A stretch of DNA of 64,000 nt from an uncultured Victivallales bacterium (GTDB lineage Bacteria > Verrucomicrobiota > Lentisphaeria > Victivallales > UBA1829): the NCBI GenBank assembly GCA_944390735.1, contig CALXRL010000100.1:1-64000 (forward strand), in the 5' to 3' direction. The notes under the pieces are model-generated. The model searched no databases and was not told the DNA's origin. It saw only the letters and a list, made by a program, of their open reading frames with translations. Each line of letters begins with the position of its first letter. Position 1 is the first letter of the stretch. A program made the translations under genes and the position numbers. Positions 26,630 through 35,141 of the stretch are shown here, in pieces.

Positions 26630-27675
26630 GGGCGTTGTCTTAGTCCTGGAAACTGTTTTAAAAATTCGAGAACATCGTATTTCAGGAAATCATAAAGTCC
26701 CCGCAGAGGCTTTGTCATCTTCCATGGAATGGAATTGACGACCATATCATAGTTTTTTTGCAGGAAACGACATCTGTCTTCCAGAGCCTTCCTCTGAATT
26801 TTCTCTTTGAACGGAAGCTTATTTGCATAGAACCACCAGAGATCTGCCAGTTCTTTCTCCGGGCTGTTCCATGGTTTTCGATCGGATGCATAGTGAATCA
26901 GAGCCGGTGGATTTGTTCCGATTTCATATACACGATATTTTTTTAACAGCCGAGGCGATATATAGTCCTTCCAATGCCAGCAGACATTCCACTCCGGCGG
27001 CAGAAATGTGACTTTCCCCTGACAAACAATATTGAGGACATCCTGATCCGGTGCCCGCAATTTTTTGTTTTTGCGCAGAACGCTTATGAACTTCGGGATC
27101 AGATTTGTGTTCCTGATTTGATTTAAGTTCATTACCATGTGTCCGGATGCAAAATAAGTTTTCCAGAGCGTTTTCAAATTCAGATTCGCTCTCAAATACA
27201 TTCTGGCAGAGTGCAGCAGACAGATCCATTCATGACCCGCCGCAAGATAGCAGTTTTCAATATTTATATCAAAAAGTCCTGCGATATCCTTTTGTATAAT
27301 GAGATCGGAATCCAGATAGATGACTTTATCATAATCAGGCAGAATTTCTGCAAGAAACAGACGGTAGTAAATGGCCGGAGAAAAATGAAAACAAGTATAC
27401 AGATTATTTTTGCCATATTTTTCTGTCAGAGAGGCGATGTTTAAGAATTGAATGGAAAAATTGGTGTTCCCTTCGATAACAGAGGATAGGAGACGTTTGC
27501 TGGCACTCGAAAGATTTTCTTCCAGCACAATGAGTTCATAGAAGTTTTCCTCGGAGGAATTTTCCACAATGGATTGGATTGTCACAGCTAAGTACAACGC
27601 GTATTGGTCATCCACGGAGAATACAACAGGAATCTTGTTTTTTAAATGTGTTTGACCGGTTTCAGGCTGATTCAT
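26626..27675 (-). CDS. GT8 family glycosyltransferase (copy B)
   Basis: A 349-residue paralogue of the GT8 at 24525. It shares IPVVFSVDDQYALYLAVTI, IYLDSDLIIQKDIAGLF, CYLAAGHEW and HYASDRKPWNSP, so metal-binding and catalytic motifs are intact. Two near neighbours in one operon probably add different sugars, or the same sugar to different acceptors. ATG 27675 is preceded by AAAGGGA. A 69-bp gap separates it from the GT2 stop at 27745; a TATAAT on the minus strand in that gap has no convincing -35. Confidence 0.87.
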   Translation of the reverse strand: MNQPETGQTHLKNKIPVVFSVDDQYALYLAVTIQSIVENSSEENFYELIVLEENLSSASKRLLSSVIEGNTNFSIQFLNIASLTEKYGKNNLYTCFHFSPAIYYRLFLAEILPDYDKVIYLDSDLIIQKDIAGLFDINIENCYLAAGHEWICLLHSARMYLRANLNLKTLWKTYFASGHMVMNLNQIRNTNLIPKFISVLRKNKKLRAPDQDVLNIVCQGKVTFLPPEWNVCWHWKDYISPRLLKKYRVYEIGTNPPALIHYASDRKPWNSPEKELADLWWFYANKLPFKEKIQRKALEDRCRFLQKNYDMVVNSIPWKMTKPLRGLYDFLKYDVLEFLKQFPGLRQRP

Positions 27676-27744
27676 GTTTGCTGTATCCCTTTACTCAAAA
27701 TTTATTATACTATAGCGCCATTCATGAAAAATAACAGCATGAGC

Positions 27745-28488
27745 TTAAATCAAGTGTAAGAATTTCAGAATCCGCCCGATCAAGTAACGACAATAAAGGA
27801 GAAAATAAACTGGACGTGATATGAGTGCATGTGCAAATTGGACTCGTCTGGCATCCATCAGAGTTTTTCTCCAGTCAGCCGAACTGATCCCATCGCTTTC
27901 CATAAAATTGGATACGATGAAATCCATTGGCAGAAATCGGACGCTCTGCAAATGAAGACGCAGTAGGAAATCATAGTCCGCGGCAATTTTGAATTGCGGT
28001 CGGAACATGCCGTATTTTCGGTAAGCATCCCTGTGAACAAAACAACCAGGATGATCCATCGGCGTTTCCGGTAGAAAAAGATCGGAATGACGGAGAAGTT
28101 TTTTTTCCCTTCCCCGGCTGTCCAAAAATCGGACGATTCCATAATAGACATCAATATCACGGTGCTTTTCCGCTGCAGTTTTTACGTTTTGCAGGGTTCC
28201 CGGTTCATAGAAATCATCGCTGTTGCAGATGCCGATGATTTCTCCTTTTGCCATACGGATTCCTTTGTTCATGGCATCATAAAGTCCATTGTCAGGTTCT
28301 GAAATCCATCGCATCCGTCCTTCGAAGCGCGGTTCATATTCCCGGATGATATCGAGAGTGGAATCGCCGGATGCTCCGTCAATGACAAGGTATTCATAAT
28401 CCCGGCATGACTGTGAGAGGATTGATTCGAATGTCCTTCGAATTGTTTTTTCACTGTTTTTGCAGATGGTTATGATGGTGAACTTCAT
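27745..28488 (-). CDS. GT2 family glycosyltransferase (WcaA/colanic-acid type)
   Basis: A 247-residue short GT2 enzyme starting MKFTIITICKNSEKTIRRTF, with IDGASGDST, EPDNGLYDAMNKG (a signature of the WcaE/WcaA-like subgroup) and CNSDD as metal site. ATG 28488 is chosen because it overlaps the GT9 stop (ATGA) and gives the canonical N-terminus; a longer frame upstream is coding DNA of GT9. It is probably cytoplasmic and membrane-associated in O-chain assembly. Confidence 0.9.
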   Translation of the reverse strand: MKFTIITICKNSEKTIRRTFESILSQSCRDYEYLVIDGASGDSTLDIIREYEPRFEGRMRWISEPDNGLYDAMNKGIRMAKGEIIGICNSDDFYEPGTLQNVKTAAEKHRDIDVYYGIVRFLDSRGREKKLLRHSDLFLPETPMDHPGCFVHRDAYRKYGMFRPQFKIAADYDFLLRLHLQSVRFLPMDFIVSNFMESDGISSADWRKTLMDARRVQFAHALISRPVYFLLYCRYLIGRILKFLHLI

Positions 28489-30041
28489 TTTTTGTCCTTG
28501 TGTATTTGCATGATTTTTCGTTTTTGAACAAGCAGAAGCATTTTCTGTTTTTGCTGTTTGAGCCAAATGCTTTTTTCTGTAAAGAAAGAATACAGCTGCC
28601 GAGGAAAATAAGTAAGAAAGCAACCTAAAGAATAGGAGAAACTGTTAAAATTACTTAAGAAAATATGTCGATCGAAGTTTTGCTTGAAACAGGTTGCGTT
28701 CCATAAGGAAAACTCCAGAAAGATTCTTCCGATTTTATTAGTTTTCCCGATATCGGGGAAAAACAGTTTCATATGGGAACCAAATGGTAAGAAGTAATAT
28801 CCTGAATTCAGAGTGAAATAGACAGCTCCTTCTATTTTGGGAAAATCATTGACGTCCCCTGATGATTTCCAGATGCAGCCCCCTTTTTCATCATAAATAG
28901 AGAGTTCTCTAAATTGATAAATAAAATCCGAACTTTCGAAATCCAGATACAAAGATTCAAGGAAAGAATCGTTCGGAAGCTGGAAATTTATTTGATAAAA
29001 ACGATTGTCCATTAAAATTAGACGTTCTAGTTTTTCCCATTTCCCCTCCGATTCAGATTTTTGGTAAAGTAATTTGATATTTCGGACGGCTGAATATATC
29101 ACTTTTGATGTGATTTCCTGGTGAGCGGAATCTTTATCCGGTTCTGGGATTTCGACGATATTGGGCAGAAGAACTGTTTCAGGTTTTGCAAGTTCCCGCT
29201 GAACAGCAGCAAGAATTGCTTCAAAAGGAATTGCATCCGAACAGGAAAAATCCTGAGTGCAAGCAACAGCATAGCATTCCTCATCGCAGCATTTTGTACA
29301 GGATTTGGAAGAGGTAACCCGTTCGAATTCAGGATAATGAGAATTAATATCTTCCGCAGATGCATGAATAATCACACCGGGACATTTCACCGCACGGGCC
29401 ACATGCATGATTCCTCCAATCGGTCCTATAAATAAACGCGAATGAAATAGTACTGCGGCGGTATCCCGGATCGCCAGCCTTCCGCGCAGATCCAGAACTC
29501 CTTCCAGAAGGGTGTCGTCAGAAGAACCTACTTGGATAATATGATAGTCGGTTTTCAGGAGATTTACTAATTTCTGGATTTGTTCTATATTCAGGCGTTT
29601 GTAGAATCCGGATCCCATGGTGATTACGATCTGTTTTTTATAGAAAGATCCAAAAGATTTTTCTTTAGCAGTTAAATAAATTTCCGGTTCCAATATCATT
29701 TTCCCAGTGAGACCTGCTTGAATGCATAATCTCAGGAGAAGATTTTCTCTGGCAAAATAGGAATATGGCTCGCCCTTTATTGTATATTTGACATGAGCAG
29801 AGGAAAGAGAGGTAATCGACAGACCCAGACGTTTTAGAAATATTTGTCTTCTGGGAGAAAAAAAATATGGTGAAATTCCGTTTATAGGGAAAATATAGGG
29901 ATTATGTTTTAAGATATCCTGATTCGAATGGATGATAGAACATTTTTTTCCGCTTCGTTGAAAGTAATTCCTGGCAACAACAGTTGCCATGACACAATCG
30001 CCCAATCCGTCATCCGTAATGAAAATCTGGGAGATTCCCAT
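28485..30041 (-). CDS. GT9 (heptosyltransferase-like) glycosyltransferase with extra C-terminal domain
   Basis: The first about 300 of 518 residues match the GT9/heptosyltransferase layout: ISQIFITDDGLGDCVMATV at the start, ITMGSGFYKRL, GPIGGIMHVARAVKCPGV and a cysteine cluster (SCTKCCDEECYAVAC) before the final helix. About 200 further residues form a beta-rich domain (FYQINFQLPNDSF, LSIYDEKGGCIW) not found in ordinary heptosyltransferases. It may be an acceptor- or glycan-binding module. ATG 30041 gives the canonical N-terminus; a GTG at 30083 with AAGGAA upstream is a possible alternative start. The substrate is unknown. Confidence 0.8.
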   Translation of the reverse strand: MGISQIFITDDGLGDCVMATVVARNYFQRSGKKCSIIHSNQDILKHNPYIFPINGISPYFFSPRRQIFLKRLGLSITSLSSAHVKYTIKGEPYSYFARENLLLRLCIQAGLTGKMILEPEIYLTAKEKSFGSFYKKQIVITMGSGFYKRLNIEQIQKLVNLLKTDYHIIQVGSSDDTLLEGVLDLRGRLAIRDTAAVLFHSRLFIGPIGGIMHVARAVKCPGVIIHASAEDINSHYPEFERVTSSKSCTKCCDEECYAVACTQDFSCSDAIPFEAILAAVQRELAKPETVLLPNIVEIPEPDKDSAHQEITSKVIYSAVRNIKLLYQKSESEGKWEKLERLILMDNRFYQINFQLPNDSFLESLYLDFESSDFIYQFRELSIYDEKGGCIWKSSGDVNDFPKIEGAVYFTLNSGYYFLPFGSHMKLFFPDIGKTNKIGRIFLEFSLWNATCFKQNFDRHIFLSNFNSFSYSLGCFLTYFPRQLYSFFTEKSIWLKQQKQKMLLLVQKRKIMQIHKDKK

Positions 30042-30265
30042 TATTTTCAGATAAAATAGTTTCAGATAAATGAAAATATGCACATTGAATTTCCTTCGAG
30101 TGAATATGGTTAAAAGGTTTATTCTGCAGTCAGTTGCATATTTTGAATCATCCTGTTTTTCCATTATCTCTCATATGGGGAATCTGCAGAGTCCTGTTGA
30201 AAATGGAAGTAGATCAGTTTTGTCCCGGAGGATTTTGCCGGAAAGTTGTAGATACGCGTGCATTG
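30042..30265. other. AT-rich gap between GT9 and GT2 genes
   Basis: These 224 AT-rich bases separate two minus-strand glycosyltransferase genes. They may hold an N-terminal extension of GT9 from GTG 30083. I see no promoter or terminator that I can defend. Confidence 0.35.
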
Positions 30266-31318
30266 TCATTGAAAAGATTTCCTTTTTCTGCTGGGGAATA
30301 TATTGTTACAGAGATCGTATAGCTTTCGCAAAGGGTATGTCGCTTTCCAGGGCAGGGATGTCGCAATGAGTTTGTATTTCTCTTCCAGATTTGCAATGTA
30401 ATGCGTTTGTATGGAGATATAATTTTCCTTCCCCCAGTTGTCCATCAGTATTTGATGTCCTTGGAGCAGAAGATCTGGAACAAGCCGTTTCAACGATTCA
30501 AATGTTTCCAACATGTATTCCGTTTTCAGAAAATCCAGACGTTTCCTGTATTGTTCCGGTAAATGAACCTGCTGGAAAAATGTAGATAAAATATCAAAAA
30601 TTTTAATAGCGGAGGCTTTTTGTCGAAATTGAAAGACGGATAGTTGTGGTATTCCGGATGGTCCATTCTCAAAACAGTAATAATATACCTTGTCATGAAC
30701 GTATAAAAGATTTTTTGCATAATACATGATGACAGTCATCCGCAGAAGATCTTCACAGGAACAATTCGGAGTCTCAATAAAATTGCATTGTTTCAGCAGC
30801 GAGGTCCGAAATACATTGCCGCAGAGATTCCAGCGTATTTTACCTTCCAGAAAATATGTTTGGAATAAACAGTCCTTATTAAAAACTGTTTTATGGGGAA
30901 ATAGACGATGCTCATAATGATTTTTTATCATGGAGGGAATCTTTTTGCCAATAAGAGTTGTGGCAAAATGGACAATATCATATTCCGTATCCGAGAGATA
31001 TTCAAAAGCTTTCCTTAGATAATTTTGATCCAAGTAATCATCAGAATCACAAAAGACGCAGTATTTCCCTGTTGCCAGATCAATTCCCGTTTTTCTTGCC
31101 ATAACCTTCCCGTAATTCTGTGGGTGACAGTAAATACGAATTCGAGAATCCTTGGCAAGATATTCTTCCATGATTTCCTGACTTTTATCTGGGGATGCAT
31201 CATTGACAAGAATGAGTTCAAAGTCTGTAAAGGTTTGATGAATCAGGGAATCCAGACAGCGACGAAGATAACGTTCTACATTATATACCGGAACTAAAAT
31301 AGAAAAAAAAGGTTTCAT
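30266..31318 (-). CDS. GT2 family glycosyltransferase (copy B)
   Basis: A 350-residue paralogue of the GT2 at 25583. It has FFSILVPVYNVERYLRRCLDSL, LILVNDASPDKS, KVMARKTGIDLATG and the metal-binding FCDSDDYLD. It is the first gene of the minus-strand glycosyltransferase cluster and diverges from the radical SAM gene across an AT-rich 291-bp region. On the minus strand a TATAAT lies near 31480, but its -35 is unclear. Confidence 0.87.
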   Translation of the reverse strand: MKPFFSILVPVYNVERYLRRCLDSLIHQTFTDFELILVNDASPDKSQEIMEEYLAKDSRIRIYCHPQNYGKVMARKTGIDLATGKYCVFCDSDDYLDQNYLRKAFEYLSDTEYDIVHFATTLIGKKIPSMIKNHYEHRLFPHKTVFNKDCLFQTYFLEGKIRWNLCGNVFRTSLLKQCNFIETPNCSCEDLLRMTVIMYYAKNLLYVHDKVYYYCFENGPSGIPQLSVFQFRQKASAIKIFDILSTFFQQVHLPEQYRKRLDFLKTEYMLETFESLKRLVPDLLLQGHQILMDNWGKENYISIQTHYIANLEEKYKLIATSLPWKATYPLRKLYDLCNNIFPSRKRKSFQ

Positions 31319-31559
31319 AATAGTCGCTGCAATTTCCAGAAAGTTCTTGTTTTCTTTTTGCTGCCTTTGAGATCAATGTGCATTTCCCTAATTATCTATT
31401 CGTAAAAAAGGGGAAGACAATGCCGTTTTCCTGCATCTGTAATTTATGACTAAAAAAATCAAAGACCCCTTTTATATTATAATAGCATAAAAATAAATAG
31501 AAAGCAAATAGTTTATTTTTTGTAATTGGGGATCTTCGAGCCTTTTTTTACTTTTTTTC

Positions 31560-31588
31560 TTGACAGGTACTCTAAATAGAATTATTTT
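31560..31588 (+). promoter_or_regulatory. Promoter of the radical SAM gene
   Basis: TTGACA (31560-31565), a 17-bp spacer and TATTTT (31583-31588) would start transcription near 31595. This supports ATG 31610 over the in-frame ATG at 31595. The rest of 31319-31559 is very AT-rich and without a gene. Confidence 0.7.
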
Positions 31589-31609
31589 AATTCTATGGAA
31601 GGTGGTCGT

Positions 31610-32611
31610 ATGGTTGTAAAAATGTCTTTCGCGTGTTTGCGGGAAATGTTCCGCTCCTTTCTGGATGTTTTCTGGCTTCGTTTTCTGCAGACATCTTTTC
31701 TGCATAAATTCATCGCATATTGTTTCAAGATTCTCTTGGCGCCCTTTATCTTTTTGAGATTTTTTTATTTGAGATTCCTCCTGTTGCGAATTCCATATTT
31801 GCCCCAGCTTTCACTGGATATAACGAGTCATTGCACTTTAAATTGCCGCTATTGTTGTGCGTTGCTTCCCTATGACAAAAATAGAAGGCATTCTTCCAAG
31901 GAAGAAATTCTTGAAGATATTCACTGTTTGCTTCAGGTAGTACAAAAGATCGGAAGTTTGCATATTCTGGGAGGAGAAGCCTTGCTTCACCCGGATCTGC
32001 CTGAGATTATGAAAAATTTAATCAAGATTGCCCGGATTAATGAAATTCATCTGATCACCAATGGTTCACTGCTGCCTTCTGCAGAGTTACTGAATGTCCT
32101 TAGAAATCCCAAGGTTTCGGTAGAAATCAGCGATTATATTAATGTCCAGAATCGTTGCAATGAGGTCTTCCAATGTTTTAAAAAGGAGTCGATTCATGTT
32201 TCGTTTCGAATCCTCAGTTGGCAAAATCTGCATTTCTCTCCATCAAAGAAGCGAACCGGGAAACAGTTGAAAGAGATTTTTGACAGATGTTGCAGCAAGA
32301 CATGTCTTAATTTGCGTGACGGGATATTTACCCGCTGTCAAAGCGCCTGCCATCTTATGGAAATTGGAATGGTTCCCTATAAGCTTGGTGATTTTGTCAA
32401 TATACGCCATTCAGGTTCTCGAGAAGAAAGAAAAAGAATACTCAGCGAGTTGGAAAACCTCCTTTATAATAAAAAATTCCTTCAGGCTTGTGATTATTGT
32501 GATGGTTATTATAAAGATGGCGATTTAATTCCTGTTGCGGAGCAGCTCCCTTCCGGAACTTTTCTTTCTTTGCAGGATGAGAATTCAGAAGGTGTCCGAG
32601 ATAATGGCTAG
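31610..32611 (+). CDS. Radical SAM protein in the glycan locus
   Basis: A 333-residue radical SAM enzyme. The cluster-binding motif is CTLNCRYC (CX3CX2C) after SLDITSH, followed by the GGEALLHPDL SAM-binding segment. A second set of cysteines (CCSKTC, CQSAC, CDYC) near the C-terminus suggests an auxiliary cluster (SPASM-like or simpler). The first about 60 residues are hydrophobic and aromatic and may associate with the membrane. GGAAGG lies before ATG 31610. It is embedded among glycosyltransferases, so it may modify a sugar or lipid carrier; this is inference. It ends in a 4-bp convergent overlap with the ABC ATPase gene. Confidence 0.85.
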   Translation: MVVKMSFACLREMFRSFLDVFWLRFLQTSFLHKFIAYCFKILLAPFIFLRFFYLRFLLLRIPYLPQLSLDITSHCTLNCRYCCALLPYDKNRRHSSKEEILEDIHCLLQVVQKIGSLHILGGEALLHPDLPEIMKNLIKIARINEIHLITNGSLLPSAELLNVLRNPKVSVEISDYINVQNRCNEVFQCFKKESIHVSFRILSWQNLHFSPSKKRTGKQLKEIFDRCCSKTCLNLRDGIFTRCQSACHLMEIGMVPYKLGDFVNIRHSGSREERKRILSELENLLYNKKFLQACDYCDGYYKDGDLIPVAEQLPSGTFLSLQDENSEGVRDNG

Positions 32612-33390
32612 TTTTTTTGATAGAGATCCAATACGTCGTTTATTTTACCAGCAGCCGCCAGTTTTCCTGCTTTTAACAAGATTCCAGTCTTGCATAAAGA
32701 TTGTATTGCTGACGTATTATGGCTGATAAACAGGATGGTGCGCCCTTCACTGCGGGAGATGTCGTTCATTTTTGCAATACATTTTTTCTGGAACTCGGAA
32801 TCCCCGACCGCGAGGACCTCATCAATCAGCAGAATTTCCGGCTCCAGATGCGCTGCAACCGCGAAGGCCAGCCGGACATACATTCCGCTCGAATATCGCT
32901 TTACCGGTGTATCCAGAAATTTCTCCACACCGGAAAATTCCACGATCTCGTCAAATTTTGCTTTGACTTCCGATCGTTTCATCCCCAGAATCGCGCCGTT
33001 CAGATAAATATTCTCACGACCGCTAAGCTCCGGATGAAATCCCGTTCCCACCTCCAGAAGACAGGCCACGCGTCCGCGCATCACGATTCGTCCTTTTGTC
33101 GGTTCCGTGATCCGGCTCAGCAGTTTCAGAAGAGTGGACTTTCCCGCGCCGTTTCGTCCGATGATCCCGACCCGGTCTCCCGGTTCGATTTCAAAGGAGA
33201 CATCATCCAGCGCATGGAACTCCTCCAGATCCACATGCGCCCGGTTCGGGCTGAACGGATGGCGGATTCGTTCAATCAGGCCTTTCCCGAACGCGGTAGC
33301 CGATTCGACAAACGTATCGACTCCACGCTTCTGATGACTGATCTCATAATATTTGCTGAGATGTTCCACGGAAATAACAGGTTTACTCAT
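32608..33390 (-). CDS. wzt: ABC transporter ATPase for polysaccharide export (Wzt/TagH type)
   Basis: A 260-residue ATPase with Walker A GRNGAGKST (about 78-86), the signature KRYSSGMYVRLAFAVA (the variant typical of polysaccharide exporters), Walker B ILLIDEVLAVGD and the H-loop FISHN. It pairs with the permease gene, whose stop overlaps its start by 1 bp (TGATG). There is no C-terminal carbohydrate-binding domain, unlike long Wzt proteins, so export probably does not depend on a capped chain end. The role is moving lipid-linked O-polysaccharide across the inner membrane. Confidence 0.92.
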   Translation of the reverse strand: MSKPVISVEHLSKYYEISHQKRGVDTFVESATAFGKGLIERIRHPFSPNRAHVDLEEFHALDDVSFEIEPGDRVGIIGRNGAGKSTLLKLLSRITEPTKGRIVMRGRVACLLEVGTGFHPELSGRENIYLNGAILGMKRSEVKAKFDEIVEFSGVEKFLDTPVKRYSSGMYVRLAFAVAAHLEPEILLIDEVLAVGDSEFQKKCIAKMNDISRSEGRTILFISHNTSAIQSLCKTGILLKAGKLAAAGKINDVLDLYQKN

Positions 33391-34271
33391 CAGATGACAT
33401 CCGCGAATTCGCGCTCCATGGCTCGAAAAATGAAATATCCGCCTGCCAGGAGCAGAACGGAGATCACGATTGACATCACCAGCGACGGCAGGTACAGCGG
33501 TGTTCCGAACAGCGACCAGCGAACCCCGTCAATGATCCCCGCCAGCGGATTCAGACTGAACAGAAGCCGCCATTTCCCCGGCACCACCGAGCTGATGAAT
33601 CCGACCGGCGATACATAGATCCCAAGTTGAAGCGCAAACGGTATCGCAAAACGGAAGTCTCGGAATTTCACATTCAATGCGGAGATCATATAGGTCATCC
33701 CCAGAGAAACAAGAATGGTCAGAAAAACAAAAAAAGGCAGAAACACAATCCTCCAGTCCGGCAGAAAACGATAATAGAAAAAAAGAGGAATGAACACAAG
33801 TGCGGAAATCAGAAAGTCCGTCAGACTCACCGTCATGCTCGTCGATGGAATGATAAGGCGCGGAAAATATACCTTCGAGATCAGATTCGAATTGTTCAGC
33901 AGCGACTCGCTCCCGATGGAGACCGTATTGCTGAAAAACTGCCAGATCAGCATCGCCGCATAGACCGTCAGCGGATACGGAACGTTGTCCGACGGCAGAT
34001 TGGCAATCTTGCTGAACACAATCGTGAAGGCGATCATTCCCAGCAGCGGCCGGAGAATGCTCCAGGTGATTCCGATCACCGTCTGTTTATACCGGACAAT
34101 GATGTCGCGCCATGCCAGAATCAGAAACAGTTCCCGGTAGAGCCAGAGATCGCGCAGGTATCGGCTGTGAGTCCGTCCCGCTTCAATCACCAGAATATGT
34201 TCTTCCGTTCCGTCCGCCATTTTGTTCTGTTGCATCCGTTCCTGTTCGATTCCTGCTCTTCGGAGAAACAT
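33390..34271 (-). CDS. wzm: ABC transporter permease for polysaccharide export (Wzm/TagG type)
   Basis: A 293-residue ABC-2 permease with about six membrane helices. The amphipathic LAWRDIIVRYKQTVIGITWSILRP segment (about 56-79) is diagnostic for Wzm/TagG/KpsM-like exporters. The C-terminal SPVGFISSVVPGKWRLLFSLNPLAGIIDGVRW segment is also typical. ATG 34271 has AAGGA about 10 bp upstream; ATG 34235 with AGGAA is an alternative. With Wzt it forms the export pair for the glycan assembled by the cluster at 23552-32611. Its composition is less AT-rich than the glycosyltransferases. Confidence 0.92.
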   Translation of the reverse strand: MFLRRAGIEQERMQQNKMADGTEEHILVIEAGRTHSRYLRDLWLYRELFLILAWRDIIVRYKQTVIGITWSILRPLLGMIAFTIVFSKIANLPSDNVPYPLTVYAAMLIWQFFSNTVSIGSESLLNNSNLISKVYFPRLIIPSTSMTVSLTDFLISALVFIPLFFYYRFLPDWRIVFLPFFVFLTILVSLGMTYMISALNVKFRDFRFAIPFALQLGIYVSPVGFISSVVPGKWRLLFSLNPLAGIIDGVRWSLFGTPLYLPSLVMSIVISVLLLAGGYFIFRAMEREFADVI

Positions 34272-34407
34272 ACCATGGTTTTCCTTTTTTTCAATGCCGC
34301 GGCATGAAATTCGAACGAGTTCGGCAGAGTGTTATGATTTATATCACACTTTCGGCGGGTTCTCCTTCTTTTATCGGGCTTTTTCAGGGGGCGTCCGGCT
34401 CCGGGTC

Positions 34408-34436
34408 TTGACACGGGCGGCGGATGCGTTTACAAT
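34408..34436 (+). promoter_or_regulatory. Near-consensus promoter of the HAD-phospholipase-like operon
   Basis: TTGACA (34408-34413), a 17-bp spacer and TACAAT (34431-34436) lie 30 bp before ATG 34467. Confidence 0.8.
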
Positions 34437-34466
34437 GACTTCCGGGACAAAACAGGAGAAAATGGA

Positions 34467-35141
34467 ATGACCCTCAATTTTCTGACGGACATTGACGAAA
34501 CCCTTCTTACTTTCAAACCGGGAGTATCTTCTCCCCGCTCCACTTCCAGCGTGATGAATGCGATCCGCAGTTATGCCGTGGAGGTGAAAAAGAGGACGCC
34601 GGAATCGGTCGAAGCGGAAATCGACATCGTGAAAAAAACGGTTCCCTGGTGGAGCTGGACCACCTTTCTGGAGCGTCTGGGAATGGATCCCGCGCGTTTC
34701 TGGGAGTATGCGTTCGAGTATGAATCCGCGTATCTTCAGCCGGCGGAACCGGATCTGCCTTCGACGTTTGCGGATTTGAAACGTCGCGGTGCCTCCTTTT
34801 TCATCACCAGCAACAATCCTCCCGACGGAATTCGTCATAAGCTGAGACTGGCCGGATTCCCGAATCCGGAAAGGATCTTTACCGCGTTTCTCGGGGCCAC
34901 GCAGATGCAGGCCATGAAGGCGGAACCGCTGTTCTGGCGGAAGGTGATTCCGGAAACGGGCGTTCCGCCGGAAACTCTCTGCACGCTCGGCGATGACTTC
35001 CATGACGACTGCGAAGTGCCGTTTTCGGAAGGCATCCGGCGCGCGTTTCTTCTGAACCGCGATTCCCGCAACACCGGCCGGCAGCTGGACGGCATGACCC
35101 TGATCCCTTCCATCTCTTCTCTCAAGGAGCTGTTCGCATGA
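34467..35141 (+). CDS. HAD-superfamily hydrolase
   Basis: A 224-residue hydrolase with all four HAD motifs: TDIDETLL (nucleophile Asp8 and Asp10), FITSNN, a Lys in the middle segment and LGDDFHDD (motif IV). A helical cap of about 80 residues follows motif I. Substrates are unknown; the DxD form indicates a phosphatase. It overlaps the next gene by 4 bp (ATGA). It shares an operon with two zinc-phospholipase-like proteins, so one idea is removal of a phosphate from a product of phosphodiester cleavage. Confidence 0.85.
   Translation: MTLNFLTDIDETLLTFKPGVSSPRSTSSVMNAIRSYAVEVKKRTPESVEAEIDIVKKTVPWWSWTTFLERLGMDPARFWEYAFEYESAYLQPAEPDLPSTFADLKRRGASFFITSNNPPDGIRHKLRLAGFPNPERIFTAFLGATQMQAMKAEPLFWRKVIPETGVPPETLCTLGDDFHDDCEVPFSEGIRRAFLLNRDSRNTGRQLDGMTLIPSISSLKELFA

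Noticed and set aside
23414..34271. Transposase or integrase for the glycan island
   Set aside because: No mobile-element gene or terminal repeat was found around the AT-rich block.
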